From contig JACSVZ010000001.1 of NCBI GenBank assembly GCA_014706295.1, positions 42,684,383 through 42,748,382 on the forward strand: 64,000 nt of DNA. The letters run 5' to 3'. Within the stretch, counting starts at the first letter, position 1, and every line of letters starts with the position of its first letter. This DNA comes from Lycocorax pyrrhopterus obiensis (taxonomy: Eukaryota > Chordata > Aves > Passeriformes > Paradisaeidae). The notes under the pieces were generated by a model, which was not told the origin of the DNA, made no database searches, and saw only the letters and a list, made by a program, of their open reading frames with translations. This document shows, in pieces, positions 25,978 through 40,300 of the stretch. The translations under genes were made by a program, and so were the position numbers.

Positions 25978-28905
25978 GACTCACCTCACAGCAGAGTGAG
26001 GGGACCACTGAGAAGCTGTTGCCATCTCCTACCTGAAGCCCTCCCAGAGATGCCTCATCTGCTGGCTCACAAAGGATGCCTCTGCAGTTCTTTTGAGTAT
26101 ATGAGAATTTTAGCAGAAAACTCTGGGGCCTCCGCTGTGGCAGGAATGTGGATGGACAGCTAGTGGTTTTCCCTTTTTAAAAAGGACAGGAACTCCACTG
26201 TGTTTAAATTTCACGGTCTAAGAATAAAATATTAATTACAGATGGGTTGTAAAATTAAGCGTTTTTAAACAAAATTCTTATACTGTCCAAATTTAAGCAA
26301 AATTGCTGCATTAACACACACTAAAATTACAAAACATTACTTTAGTTACTGCGTCTTTTTTTTCCAGCAGATATTGCTAAACTCAGCCCGTGTTCCTCTA
26401 TTTTTACATAGCTCTGCAGAAGCAAATTTGTGTGCCTCATGCTTTTGTTCCCCAGTGCATTGTTCCTTCTCAAAGACTGAACTGACTGGACTCCTCTCCA
26501 TATCCCCAGAAGTTTCTTACATATGGTTTAACTTTTAAGAAAATAATCTTCCAAAATAAATAGTTCAGGAAATAAAATTCTGGGCAAACAAAGAAGTCTT
26601 GGCCCTTCTAAAATCAAACCGTTTTGACAGGCTTTAGTAAGAAAGTGCTCCAAAAAAAGGCTGACAGAAAATGCACTGAAAGGAGGCTAAATCATAAATA
26701 TAAGAAGACCACACTAAATGATATCTTCTTTTGAGTAACTGGCAGATAAAACTACTCTCTGAAGTTGCAGAAGCAAAATACTAAGAGCAATTTTTAAAAA
26801 GCAGGAGGGGAAGGGAGAGGAGTGGGAGCAGGGCCAGGACATGGACATACACCAAAAAGAAACACCAAAAAGATCAAGCAACTGGGAAAAAAGTGGCATG
26901 GAGTGAAGCTGCTGGAAATTTATTGTCAGGTTATCTTTATAATAAAGGCAACACAAATTAAATACTAACTCCTGGCAAGGACCAAAGAAACAATAAAGGT
27001 GGAAGAATTCTAGTAACCTAGTCAGTGAAAACTAGAGGACACTGAGTCAGCTACTCATGAGTACCCAAGGAGAATGATTTCTTGGTGAGATTGTCATATC
27101 CGATATAAAACAAAAAAAGAAGTCAAAGAAAGAAACTCTCCACCCAGTATGCTGTGCACATGGAACAGGGTAATTGTGTACAGAGGTAAAGGACTGCTGA
27201 TGGGATGGGTGCAGAGGCAAGAGCATTTTGAGACTGTATCAAGCTTTTTGAGATGTGCTAAGGGGGGCTGTGGAGATGCTGAAAACCTAGGGGTTGTTCA
27301 GGGAAGGGCCAAAGGAAGAGAAAGGCAAGATACTAAGGGGAGGGACTTTCAGAAGACGTCACACAAGACTGCTGCAGTTGTTAGTCACTCACAGTCAGAT
27401 AAGATAGATAGTGTCACACTCACTTTTGAGTTCAGTATTAAGCCCTTATCAAATGACTACAAAATTCTTAGAAAGGGAGTTTTGATCCTGGTTTTATTTT
27501 TTGGGATTGATGGCAACAAGGAGAGAATTTATACTGAAAGTGAAAGCAAAAAACCAATCTCAGAAAGCCTTGTAAGTCCACTCATCAGCATTCCACCAAA
27601 TATCCACCTCCTCTGTCACGGTTATGTCTATGTAACTGCACAAGAAATGCTTCTTTAGTTCCTACATCTTCCTACATCAGAGTTCTGCAGCAAGCTGAAT
27701 GTAGATATGCCCCAATTTTCCCTGCCCACTCTGCATCCTGCTTTCTCTCAATATCAAATGTATTATTAGTTCTGTCTTTTATTGCTTTTCTCATTTTGTT
27801 GTGACACAGCTCCTCTGAAAATTGCTGTGTAAGTCTTGAATGAATATAATATCCTGAATTAATATAATGTCCTAAATGAATGAGAATATAATGGTGTTAA
27901 TCACAAAGGAAAGCTGTTCTCATTTATTTTAGCTGTTCCCTGAAATAATCTTGCCAAAATGCTTTTGGTCTTGTTAAAGTTTCATTTTAAGTACTTACTT
28001 CAGTTTGCATTTATATACTGCTTAAATTGATGCTTGTGTTGTTTTTCACCTGAGAAGACGATTGAAAAGGAGGAAGAACTCACTTGTGAGGGTCAGCAGT
28101 GTATAATCGGTAGATTCATCATGTTATGTGTATGGAATTCATCAGAACTTAATTTCCTTAAACTTCGTGATATTTGGAACACCTCTTGCATTTTTGATGA
28201 GCAGCCCAATTAAAAAATAATGAACTTGTTTTTTTCTAAAACTGACTCATTATCTTGGTGGTTTCCAACAGCAACCTAGAGCTCAATTTTATATCAAATT
28301 ATTTTGTGCCTGTTGGCCAGCAATACCTTTGCAAACTTCTAAGGTGCTTCTAAAGTCAAACAATTTCCCCAGGAAAAAGTTTTGAAGCTGTTACTATTCC
28401 CAGTGCCGGGTTTCTATCTAGGCTCATAAAGCAAATAAAACTTGTAGTGGTAACAGACAGAACCCAAGGGATGTTCAAGACCTCTCTCTTGTTCCTTAAC
28501 CTTAGTGGAACACCTTAGGAGAATAGCTTCATCTTCAGCAGACAACACCAAGATTTCTGCTGCTGACTCTCTGTGGGATATTTTTGTTTCTTTTTACTGT
28601 ATCATTCTTAAAATAGTATTATTCTTAAAATATATATATTTATAAACCACAAAATGTTAAACCCCTTAGCAGGGTATATAAGGAACTGTTCTGCACCACC
28701 ACCCACTCCAACTAACAGGAAAATAAAAACATCTTCCAAGAATGCTTTCTGTTTCATGCACGTGTCTGAGGAACGATCAAACCATTTTTGGAACTACAGC
28801 CTACCCAAAACTCAACTTCAACAATAATCATGCGCACTTCCAATAGTTAACCCTGATGTGCTAAAAAACAAGCACAAAACAAAACATCCTCTCTAGCTCA
28901 ATGAA
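25978..28905 (-). other. GPC6: GPC6 intron 1 (partial): unique sequence
   Basis: No exon or repeat family is recognised. A 169-codon plus-strand frame at 27149-27658 is the longest here, but it has no domain, signal peptide or splice context that I can support. Short AT-rich imperfect tandem units occur at about 27836-27895. Confidence 0.7.
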
Positions 28906-29232
28906 CACAGAATCATAGAATCATGGAATTATTTGGGTTGAAAGGGATCTTGAAAATTACCTAGTTCCAAGCCCCCTGCCATGGGTAGGGACACCTTTAA
29001 CTAAACCAGGTTCTTCAAAGTTCCATACAGCCTGGCCATGAACACTTCCAGGAATGGGGCATACATAACTCTCCTGGGCAAGCTTTTTCAGTGCCTCACC
29101 ACCTTCACAGTAAGGAATTTCTTCCTAATATCTAATCTAAACCTATCCTCTTTCACCTTAAAGCCATTCCCCTTTGTCCTATCACTACATGCCCTTGAAA
29201 AATGTCCCTCTCCACTCTCCCGTTATTTCTTG
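28906..29232 (-). mobile_element. CR1 LINE 3' fragment
   Basis: Reverse-strand CR1 beginning at the element's 3' terminus (CACAGAATCATAGAATCATGG) and running through TTATTTGGGTTGAAAGGGAT, CCCCCTGCCATGGGTAGGGA, GGAATTTCTTCCTAATATCT, TTAAAGCCATTCCCCTTTGT and CACTACATGCCCTTG, then truncated near 29232. Conservation is good and the short terminal repeat is intact. It has no coding capacity. Confidence 0.95.
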
Positions 29233-30961
29233 TCACTATGCAATACTATTTATGCACAGTGGAATTGCTTCAAAAGGAAAGATCACATACATCCCTCCAA
29301 AAAAGGGCCTTGAAGATGTTCTCTCAAAAGGTGGAGTGAGGACTCAACTCTCTCACTCATCAGCAAGCATCACGCACAGGGTTTTTCTCCTACATCACAT
29401 TCCCTGGCTGATCACTCAGTTGTTCTGACTAACTTCCCTCATGCATTGTATCCTGTAGCCTTAAGCACCTGTATGAAAAACTATCTTGCAAGGCAGGAAG
29501 CTGCCTAAAATAAGGGACTGTATCGGTAAAAACAGTGATGGCCTAATTCTTTGTGGAAGCAATAAGTATTCCAGCAAAATTCCAGCAAAATGACAAGTAA
29601 CATTAAAAACTGAATTACCTGTTATTTTTTTCTTATTTTGAAATGGGGATGTATGTATGTGTCTGTGTAGCATAAACAAGAAGTGTTCTGGACAGAATGG
29701 AAAAGAATGATTTAGAAGAGAGAAGTTCCCCGTAAGGAACTGAGAAAATGTTCAGAATATATTCTATAACTTGCCTTTGCAAATTAACTCCTCACTATTG
29801 AAAGACATGCCTGCAGCTCACTTGTAAAATTAGATCGACCAAGACACTTTTTCCACAAAAATTTGTTTGAATATTGTGTTCCTGTTATATCTAACACAAC
29901 TTGGTAAGTTCCTTTGCTCCAGAGGGTTCCAATGATTTGCACTTGCAGACTGCAGCATGGTGAAATAAAATGAGACAAATATTTGTGGAATAAATATTAG
30001 TAATGTTTACAAATTTGCCTTTCATATGAGCGTGTCAAAAATACAAATATGTATTAATCAGAAAATGTGGCTGCTAGCTCTTAGTATCAACTTCCCAAGA
30101 TGCTTATTGTTGAAAATTTTAAACAGCTCATCTCATATTTGCCCATTTTAACTAATTAAGATTTTACCTCCATATCTCTATATTGGATTAACACAAATGT
30201 ATACCCTTAAATTCCATTTTGAGAAGTTTTATTGTGCTACTTCAGTCCCTTCCACGTGACTCATCTGAACAGTCACTGGATGCAACAGGTTGATCGGCTC
30301 TGAACATCAGGCAAGCCACAGAACGGAACAAAAAGATGGGCACTTAGGTATCAGCCATTAAAATTAGGATGATGATCCTAAATTTTCAATGCCATTAGTC
30401 TTTCTAGAAAGGTTTATTATCTGTGCTGTACAATAAATGTAATAACGAGGGTGAAAGGACTATAAAAAATAACCTAAAGGTATATAAATCAATAGCAAAG
30501 TGACACATGATTCTTTAACCCAAATGAAGTTTATGGACTGCTATCAGATTTGTTTGGCATTACAGAATAAAATCGGGATGAATCCATTCTTAAGTATAGA
30601 ATTTGCTTCATCTTCAGTTGGATTTTTGCTCTTCTTGCAGTTGAAAAGGACAGGGGACTTCTGTAACGTTTCCTCTTTGGTGAAAACCAGATTTAGCTGG
30701 AGGTCCATTAGGCATGGAGGTAATGGCAGTGACCATCCTATCACTGGAAAATGGAAATTAGAGTACTCAAAGAAGAAAAAGACGAACAATGACAGGAAAA
30801 CTATGCAACTCTTAAAAAGACGATTGGACCTCACTTATAATACAAATTTATAATCCACTTATTATCCACAATGTTACAATGTACCTCAGAATGTGATACA
30901 ATCTCAGCAGACTTTTTGAAGGTAAGGAGCTGTTTGGGTACACAGGTTTATGAATGTACAT

Positions 30962-30993
30962 ACGTATGTCCACGCACTGTGGACATAATACGT
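30962..30993. repeat. Inverted repeat / potential hairpin
   Basis: The arms TATGTCCAC (30965-30973) and GTGGACATA (30979-30987) are perfect reverse complements around a 5-nt loop. Outer bases ACG and ATACGT extend the pairing if a 3-nt bulge is allowed. It lies in unique intron sequence. Confidence 0.85.
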
Positions 30994-33900
30994 CCATGCA
31001 TTCCTCTAGGTTGAAGAGACAGCATTATTAGCCTGTTGGGCAGACTGTGAAAGGAGCAATTTAAAAATGTTGATCAGATACGGAAAAGCTTTACTTCAGC
31101 AATGATCTGTATTTATGTGTTTAAGTATTCGCCAGCAACCAGATTTTGATATGCGAGGTGGAAAGAGTTTGTGGTTTGGCCAGTTTCTGTACCGAGCATA
31201 GACTGTGCTCTAGACAATGATTTACAGTGTCCAGCTGGAGCTGCTTTAAAAAGCAAACTCAGACTCTAAATTACTAATTAACAAGGTACAAAGATGCATC
31301 CACAAACCATCCATCAATTACTGTTGAATCTCACCAGGATATGAAGCTGGCATCTTTTAGAAGGACAACTAAAAAATTAAGCTGCAGATTTATTTGTATT
31401 ACAATTGATGTTTATGTAACAGAGAAAGGCTTAAACAGTATGCCCATAACTATGACATTATGATTTTGTAAGTCTCATAAAGAAACACTGGCATAAATGT
31501 AAAATGGAACCTCTTTGCAGATAGGACTGTTCCTTCTTTGCATTTCTTCAGTGCTTCTCACAATTAAATTGCAATTTTGAATTCTGATTTACTACTCTAC
31601 TTACTTTCGTAAAAAAAACCCCCTGCAATTAATTCTCAATCAAATTTCTCCATTGGCTGCATTCAATGGAGACAGGCAAAAAATCAGGTTGGGGGGGGTC
31701 TTTAACTCAAAAAACTAGTAACAGAAGCATGCACGTGCCTCAGAGCCAATCTGACTACAATCAATTCATGCATGGCTTTTAGTATGCTGCCTCAGTAGTT
31801 AAAGAAAGAAAGAGGCTTTGGAGTTCTCATTCAAAGAACAGCACAAGACTTCTGAAGATCAGCTTTAAGAACAAGCTAATCACTGTTTCGGCATTCAGTT
31901 TCAGGAAGTCCTTTCTGGGAGTCCTTCCACTTCATCAGCCATGCTACATGGCAAAGACAGGTTTTTCTATTTAATCAGTGCATTTTAGTTATGTTCCAGG
32001 TATTCCACTAACAGTGCTCATTGCCAGGCCACAGTCAGCACAAAGACCATCTCTTGGAATAGCAGTGGTCAAGGAATATTGCTCCTGCTTGTCACCAATT
32101 CAATAAATAAATGTCCCCTGTGCCATTCTTTTAAATACCTTCATTTTTAAATTAGATTTTGATTTTCTGCTCAAAACCACCTAAATCTCTGTTGAGCCAA
32201 CACGACTTACTTTGCAATTTTGATTTGCATTATCTGTCCTCCCTGCTTTATTTTGCAACAGGACTACTAGCCAAGGATAGACTACTTCACTACTTCACAA
32301 AATAACAACTATTTTATTAAGGAAGGTTTTACTGTGAGTCAGCTTTGGCATCAAATTTTTGAAACAGTTTTAAATACATGCATGCTATGCAAAGTTTGAA
32401 CCAGATAAGAATACTGTAACTTGCAATGACTCTAACTGGTTAAAGGGGAAATGGCCTGAGTGAGAAACTGTTCAAGAGGTATTTTCCATATTTGTCTACA
32501 ACAGAGATAGTGCTGCCAGATTAAATGATATATAGATATTCTTATCCAAGGAGTCTAAATTGCTCATATGCACTATTAACTTATATGTTAAAGTTGTAAA
32601 GCCAAAGCCAAAAGCTAGTATCAGAAAATGAAATATTTATATTTTGTGTTTATGCTGTGAATCAATTCTGTGTAACTAAAGAAGATGAAGTCGCTGTTTG
32701 TATTTACAGCTCCTTTCTCCGTGAAACACTAAATCAGTTTAAGAGAAAAGATAGAAAACAGATCAGGTTGAGCCACTGGACACGGGACACATCAGCCCTT
32801 GCCTTTGATTTGTCACTGCATTGTTTAAGCTTCTTAAGGAAAAGCACTCATTTAAAAACAAGGGTACTAAGAAATGGAGGGCACTCAGAAATTGTTCAAC
32901 ATCTGAAGTCTGATGGCTGACAACTGGATACTTAGGACACACAAAGAAGCATTTTGCCACTGCTTTTAACAATCTCTATTTCAGTGCTACTGTGAGCACA
33001 ACTGTAACATCAAAGGTGCACAGAGTTGGGAATGGGCACCCTCGGGTGTAGAACAGATTTGGAACATGAAAACAGCAATAAATAGCAGTATATAAACATG
33101 AGGTCTAACAACCTCATCCATTTGCCTCTTAAGCCGCAAATTCAACGTGCCATAAAATCAGCAGACACCCACTAAACTGACCCCATTATCTATCACACAC
33201 TGACACAGTAACAAACAAGAGTTTCCCTAAGGTAGTAAAGCCCTCTCAGTACACTTCCTCATCCCAGACAAGTGTTCAGCTCCTTCAGTTTTGGAGAACA
33301 GACAACTTTGCTAGTATGGCTTGTAAAATTTTGGTGATGCAGTTAGAAAGCCAGGCACAGAAGTGGGGACAATAACCAAGAATGTTCAGCTGCTAATAGT
33401 TTCTTCTCAACTATACTGCTAAGAACACTATACTACTGCCACACTGTGTTTCAGTGACACATAAGAAAAGAGGGACAATCTTTCTCTAGCAGTTTCAACA
33501 GAATTGTAAGACATCTAATCTACCTGAAAAACACCATCGGACTGTGAGCACCATCGGATTGTGACTTCAGGTACACATTCCCACATACCATCTTGAGCAA
33601 CTTCAAGATCGTTTTTCGTGGATTAGCTATCAGGTCAGTTTTCTAGTTCAGGTCAGCATCACAGAGAAACATTTCCTGAAGACGGGAAACCTGAATCCTG
33701 AACTGAAAAGAACTTACAAGAAATGTACACAGAATCTGACAAGAGCCTCCTTGGCCATGTGGCCATCAGTCACCACTGTCACAAGGTTGTAAGGGATACC
33801 AACCATAACTCAAAAGCCATCCACAGGCATTTGACATGAGAACCATAGTGAGGCATTTACAGACTGTATTTTGCCAGGTCTGGAGTACTTCCACATACCT

Positions 33901-36900
33901 CCATAGTTTTCCAGCCACAGCAGTATCCACATACATCCTCCCACTATCCCATACTACAGTCTGATACCGAGATGTATGAAAGCCTCACCCCATGCACTGA
34001 CTTCCCTCCAAGGAAGGCAGACTCATATAAATGCCAGAAAGGTGTTCCTGCAGTCTCTAGTATGCTAGAAACTCAACACATGAGCCAGAGGGACAGGGCT
34101 AAAAACATCAAAGAAATATGTTGCTACCATTATAGGCACGTCAAGAGCTGCACAGACTGGCAAAGAAACTGTTTCTGGCAACACAGAAGTCTAGCTTTTG
34201 ACTTACATGGCAGGTTATACGACCTACTGCTTAGTCAGGCATCAAGCTTGAACTAATTGGACTTCCCAAACAGTAGGACTAGGACTAGCATGGTTGACTT
34301 AGCCTTTGATCTTTCTGACATATATGAAGTGAGCCCTGTGTAGTTTATTATTGTGCATATGTTTGCATTCATGTGTGTTCGCACATGTGTTGGTCAGATG
34401 GGGCCCATAAAACAAAGTTTCAGCCTGGTTTGCAAGCACCTGTTCTGGTAAAGTGCAACTTCTCTAGCTCCTTCAGTCCTTAAATGTGACTTTGAAGCCA
34501 CTCCAGGTAAAAGCCATAACTTTACCCCTGCATGCACACACACGCACACACGCACAGAGATACTATGTGTTATTCTGTAAGCATACCTTATTTAATGCCA
34601 CTACCCAGCATCCTTTAAAAGTAGTCAACACTTCCACTTACTCTGGGAGATTTGCCCTGCTATTTTAAGCCCGACAGGTCAGTGAGCAGGTCCAAGGCTC
34701 CACTGTTTGTCGAGCATCTGTAAAAATGCTTCTTTCAGGAGGAAAAAAAACCAGCTCGAGATGCTCGGTACCCTTTACATCTGCTGCTCAGCTGGAGACA
34801 CAGTTAAAAGGCCATTAGAAGCACAAGGTGACAGACCTCACAGGCCAGACAAGCTGGAGAGCAATTTGCTGTTTGCATTAGGAGTATCAGCCCTGGCTGC
34901 TTCTTTTTGATGCACCAAAAGCAGCTCCTGTCCCCAACCCTGAAAATCAGGACCAGGACAGGTGGCCAGCCCATCTCAGGGCTGGGACTGTGCTGCAGAG
35001 CCTCTCCCTGAACATTCAGGTTTCACAGTGGGTGGAGGGGACAGCAGCCCTCCCAGCACTATCCATAACCCCTGACTGTGCCCACAGAGACTGGCTCTGC
35101 TGGACGTGTGTCACAGTAGGACCCAAATTGCTGTCACCTGTGCAGTCAGAGGGAACCTCTTCCAGCACATCTTTGGCAGCACCTGCCTCCAAATGCCGCG
35201 TGTCTTCTGTGTTCCACAATCGCTCAACAGAATAAAGTGCTGCTGTTTCACTGTGCTGGAAGGAAAAGGTCACGTTAGCCGAAAGAAGCTCGTTGGAGGG
35301 AGCTGGTGGTCCTTCTGACAGCCTCCTATAACAAGAGCTAGAAATGCTCTTATTAGGGAAGCTCATTTTTTTGGATGTGTGCTGGAGCTCTAGAGCAATA
35401 AGTACTGAAGAAAGCAAATCTTGGTTTTAGCAGGTTTTAGGCCTTTTTTACATACAGAGGAATAAAGTGCTACAAATTTTACCAGCATATGTTTTCTTGC
35501 CATCTGCAACACATTTTAGATTCCTTTTGCATCTTTTAATGTATTCTCTCTCTTTAGCATAATAACAATTCTGCCTTTAAACACCAACCTTTACACGCTG
35601 TTCTTAGGTATTTCTGGAGAAGTGTTAATTCTTTTACACATATTTAAGCTGCTAAAATAATTATGCCTGGTAGCATGAACAGTCAAAACCACAGAATGAG
35701 GGTTCCCCTCCCAGGGAGATAGCACCCATTAACCAGGTACAAAAGGGGGCATACAGTCATAGTTCACTGAAAAAGTAATTTCATTTTGCTAGTAATGAGA
35801 GTGCTGATACTTTGATACCATAATGGAGTTTTAAGCACCAAGCCTGTTATTTCAACTAGAAATTTTAATGTAATTATGCATTTTTACTTTACTAAGCAGA
35901 AAGGGAGATTAGTATGCATAGTTTTCTTACATGTATCATGGGGAATAAGACAGAGATCTCCAAGCGATACTGCAAGATGCTCAAGTCATTCAAAAGAAAT
36001 GGCAGGTAGTAGTTCTAAAGACACATTACCCAGAAAAGCTTTTATTGTTGATCACTTGTTACAAGATTTGCCATTTGCAAGTAATTGTACATTCAGCTGA
36101 AACTGACCTTTTATGAGAGCCAAGTGGTAATATAAATGAAATGAATATATTCTTTATTGCAGTAATATAAAAAGAATGGCCTGAGCTTTTAACATAGTGC
36201 TTGACCTGTGGTGTCTGAACACCACCTAATCTCAGGAGTATTTCACAATAGCATATGATGAAACAAGGACTAATACAGCATTTGAACAGTTTAACATATT
36301 AGCACTTCGAAGTATAGAAAATATTATAGCTTTAGGTATGCTTTTTGATTATAAATCAGACTGACAACAGAAAGAAAAGAGATTACTAGAGACAATACAC
36401 TGAAGTTCATCATTACATTAATTATTAAAGCATTGCCTTTTCTACTTTGAAGCCCCTCTTTCCAAGATACTCTAGCATAAAGTCACACTGGGAAACTCCA
36501 GATGCTGATATTTAAAATCCTCATTGAAAATTGAATTATTTATAAGCATTAAAAACATGCTATTTCTTCTCAAAGGCCCTGATCTTACAAACATCACCTT
36601 TAGGTTTTAGATGTGCATACATAAGTTGTATTCCTTTTAATGGCATCACTCACATACAAATCAATGAATATGTACAGAAGTGACAGCAAAGATAGGTCTT
36701 AGGAAAGCTGCACTTCCTCCTACCAACATGCACATGCCAATTTATTAGCATACACCATGCACCTACAACTGAAACATAAGGGAGGCCATAAGGAGAGGTG
36801 ACCAGAGAGACTCCTGATGCTGCAGTTACTGACACTGCAAACAGAGGTGCGAGGGGGGTCACACACAATGTGGAGGATACAACTACAACAGTGCTAAAAC

Positions 36901-37329
36901 AAAAAGAAAGTATAAAGTTTACACGAAATTCCATGTCCGTCTTCACTGCCATCATGGAGATCAGGAGTGAGTTAATGTCTAATGGCCCAATACAGACTTC
37001 ACAAATTGGCCCTGAATATAGTATTTATTTTTGTAAGGCTATCCCTTTTTTAACACTGCTGAGGCAACCACACAAGGTGTCTGTGAATCCCCATGTACCT
37101 CCTGGTCTACAGGCACTTTCTTCACACAGCTCTCAGTGACAGCAGAAGAGAAACAGTAAAAGAAGGTATTAATGAACAAGTACTTGGATACAGACTCAGT
37201 CAGGAGGATTTTCCCTATTCTGTCAATCTAGTACTGCATTTTAGAGTACAAAAGCAAAACATTCAGAAAGAGTATCTTGGGAACATCTGACATGGACTAA
37301 CAGCTCAATTGCATGGGTGACTACTGAGG

Positions 37330-37395
37330 TATTATTATTATTAACATTAACATTATTATTAACATTACTCTTATTATTAACGTTGTTATTATTAC
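37330..37395. repeat. TTA/AAC-rich imperfect simple repeat
   Basis: Interrupted runs of ATT/TTA with AAC interspersed (TTATTATTAACATTAACATT type) over about 66 bp. It is responsible for the leucine-rich look of the plus-strand frame at 37317-37556, which I do not call as a gene. Confidence 0.9.
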
Positions 37396-40300
37396 CACTT
37401 AGAAGCTACAAGCAACTGTGTTATGTACACTTGCTCACTTCAGTCAATGCCTCTGTATTATGCCAGTATAAAGCCTATTCATCAAAGCACAATTTCAAGT
37501 TACTCCTGACCTTCAAAATGAAGGGTTTGCTTCTGCTTTCATTTCAGTTGCTTTGACTATGGTGACTCTGCTGCCAGAATCTCACCTCGTTCATCATCTG
37601 TGCAGGAGCACAAAGTGCACATACTTCCTACGCAGCATTTAGAATTCAACATGTTTACTGTTGGATGCTTTAGCAGAACACTTCTAGTCTTTATCCAAAT
37701 AAACTATTATTCAGCAAGTAGTAAAACCCCTGAACAAAACAAAAAACAAACCCAAAGTAAAACCACAACACACAAAACCCCCACACCCTTCACCTTGGAA
37801 GTGGAAAAGCACAAATCAGACACATCCACTACTTTAAACAGTCAGACATTCACTTTCATTCGGAAAGCTCTGAGGCAACGGCACAATCCAACTTTAACTC
37901 TGACGTTTCATTTTCATGGCTTCCTCTAAGTTGATGTAAGTTACTGAAGGCATGATTGGAGTTAAGTAAGTATTGCCAAAATATATGTTCTATGATTTTA
38001 CTCTTGTGTGTTGACTTCCAAATGAGAGATTTTCCTACAGCGCAGTATTTCCTGCAAAGTCCTCAGGAGCTCCACTAACACTCACGAATGCTGGGTCACG
38101 GCAACCTGAGTCTCACAGAAGAACTCTTTTTAACACACAGGATACTCCACAGCAGCTCTGAGACAGGAGCCCTTTACAAGGACAGCGCAGCACACACTGC
38201 AAGCTCCTGCTACCTGCCCTGCATGGTAGGGATGCACAGAATTAAGCCCACAGCAGCATATTAAGTATACTTCAAATTTTCTTCCTCTGCCCCCCATTCC
38301 CAGGCAAAGTTCCTTTACTGAGGACTTACTTTGCTAAACTATGTCAGAAAACAACTTTATACGATGTACTCCAGTAAAGGTCACAGCACCAGAATTTGGT
38401 GATCAGACGAGATGTCAGACACAAGAAGGCTGATTACAAATAAGTTCTATACAATTACAGAGAACAATTTAGCATTGTTGTAAAAGTACAGGGAACAACT
38501 GTAGTCACATTGCTGCCAACTTCAACATATTTAATATACAACAAAATACTGTAGAAAAACCTTGCCTTACAGAGCAAAAACTAACAACTTTTTAAATCTG
38601 TAACTTCTGCCTTCTCTGTACAAAAGCAAGTGACAGTATAAACAAAGTTACAGAAGTTATCTAACAAGTCTTTTGCATTGTGGTTCCATTCAACAGAGGT
38701 ACCTCTATGTCCATAGCCTCTATAATTTAAACAGATTCTTCAGCTGTTTACATCAGTACATACGCACTTTGCCTCAGTACATACACAGTCTTCAGTTTAT
38801 CCATTTCAACAGTTGTAACTAGAAAATAGCTTTTAACAAACGACAACAAAAAACCATGACTACTGTTAAATCAAAACACATAAACCACACTGTGTATTAC
38901 TATTTATCATCATATTATCCAGATATTGATGCAAAATCTTTTGAAAACGTGTTTGTTCAGAAATATGACTGTAATTAAATTCTTTGAACTCCTTAAAACA
39001 TGAGGCCTTTGACAGACTACACTTCTGTAACACTAACAAATTGCTTCCTTAACCAAATCAGTATGATGGAAAAAGACAGAATGAAAAAAAAAAAAGAAAG
39101 AAGAAAAAAGCTTCTCAAACCTGTACATTGATTACTTTAACTACACTTCCAACATCACACCAGGTAGCAAATACAGAGCTTTAACATTAACAAGAGCCCA
39201 TGCTGCATGAACAGCTATTACCCCACCTTGCAGCACTGTACAAGAACAGCACACTCAGAAACACTTTAAAGCAATCCTGTTCTTCCAACAACTCACTTGA
39301 ACAGCTACAAACAGAACTGCTCAAAAGTTGATACACCAACTAGCAAAAAGGCAGATAAACCACAAAAAACCCAACCTACTTCAACAGGAAACTTAGAAAA
39401 AATAACTCATACCCCCATAAATCATGTACGCAATCATAAAAGTAGATTTACTTATGAAACTTAGCAGGAAACTGTGGAGTAATTTTGGATTGAACTACTA
39501 TTAAATATTTAATTACTCTGAGTCTTTCTGCACTGATACATGTCAAGAGAAACTTGCAAATGCTGGGCTTACTTAAAAATTGCATGTTGACTTTGCACTG
39601 TACATTCAGAAAATATATGAAACAATAAAACTTCTCTGTGAGCTGAAAGCAACAAGTGTTTACCCAAAGTAATTAGAAGTCTGAAATTTACTGGAATTTC
39701 TTTTTTAATGGAACAGAGGCTATCCCACCATTCTGTCTCAAAGCAGCTAGTGTAACAGTGAGCAAAGGGAAAGCATGACCGCATATTCAAAGGATCTGTG
39801 GCTCACAGGAGAGATTTCATGATTTCATATAACTGATGAGCAACCTGAATATAAATTACAGGAAAAAGCACAGAAAGACCAGAGAATCATTAAGCCTGAG
39901 GGATGAAGGTGCAACATGGAACAACCTTCCCCATATCTTTGTGAACTACAGCCTCTCTGTCCTGAGATCTTCCACATTTATCATTTCTCATGTAAAGTGC
40001 TAAATATTGCACAGTGAATAACTGTGGCGTTCTTTCACCTCAAGGAAGATAAATCTACTGCTTCCAACTTTAAAGAGGAAGCGAGCAAACCGAGGAGCAT
40101 CTAATTCACTACAAATAGCAGGACCTAGCAGCAAAGTGCCAGTGGCAAAGCATAAACCTTTCTTGAGGGCTCAAGCAGTCCGATTTAAGCAGTCCCGGCT
40201 CATGACTCCACGTATGATTTCTCTCTTTTTGTGGTGCTGTCTGATTGCTAAATGATTTTCAGCCCCAAACGTATTTTTATTCATTTAGTCATAAAGATGC

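Noticed and set aside
27149..27658. 169-codon plus-strand frame
   Set aside because: No recognisable domain, signal peptide or splice context. It lies inside an intron of the opposite strand, and a single frame of this length is possible by chance in 64 kb.
37317..37556. Leucine-rich plus-strand frame resembling a membrane segment
   Set aside because: The leucines come from a TTA simple repeat, which gives hydrophobic-looking translations by composition alone.
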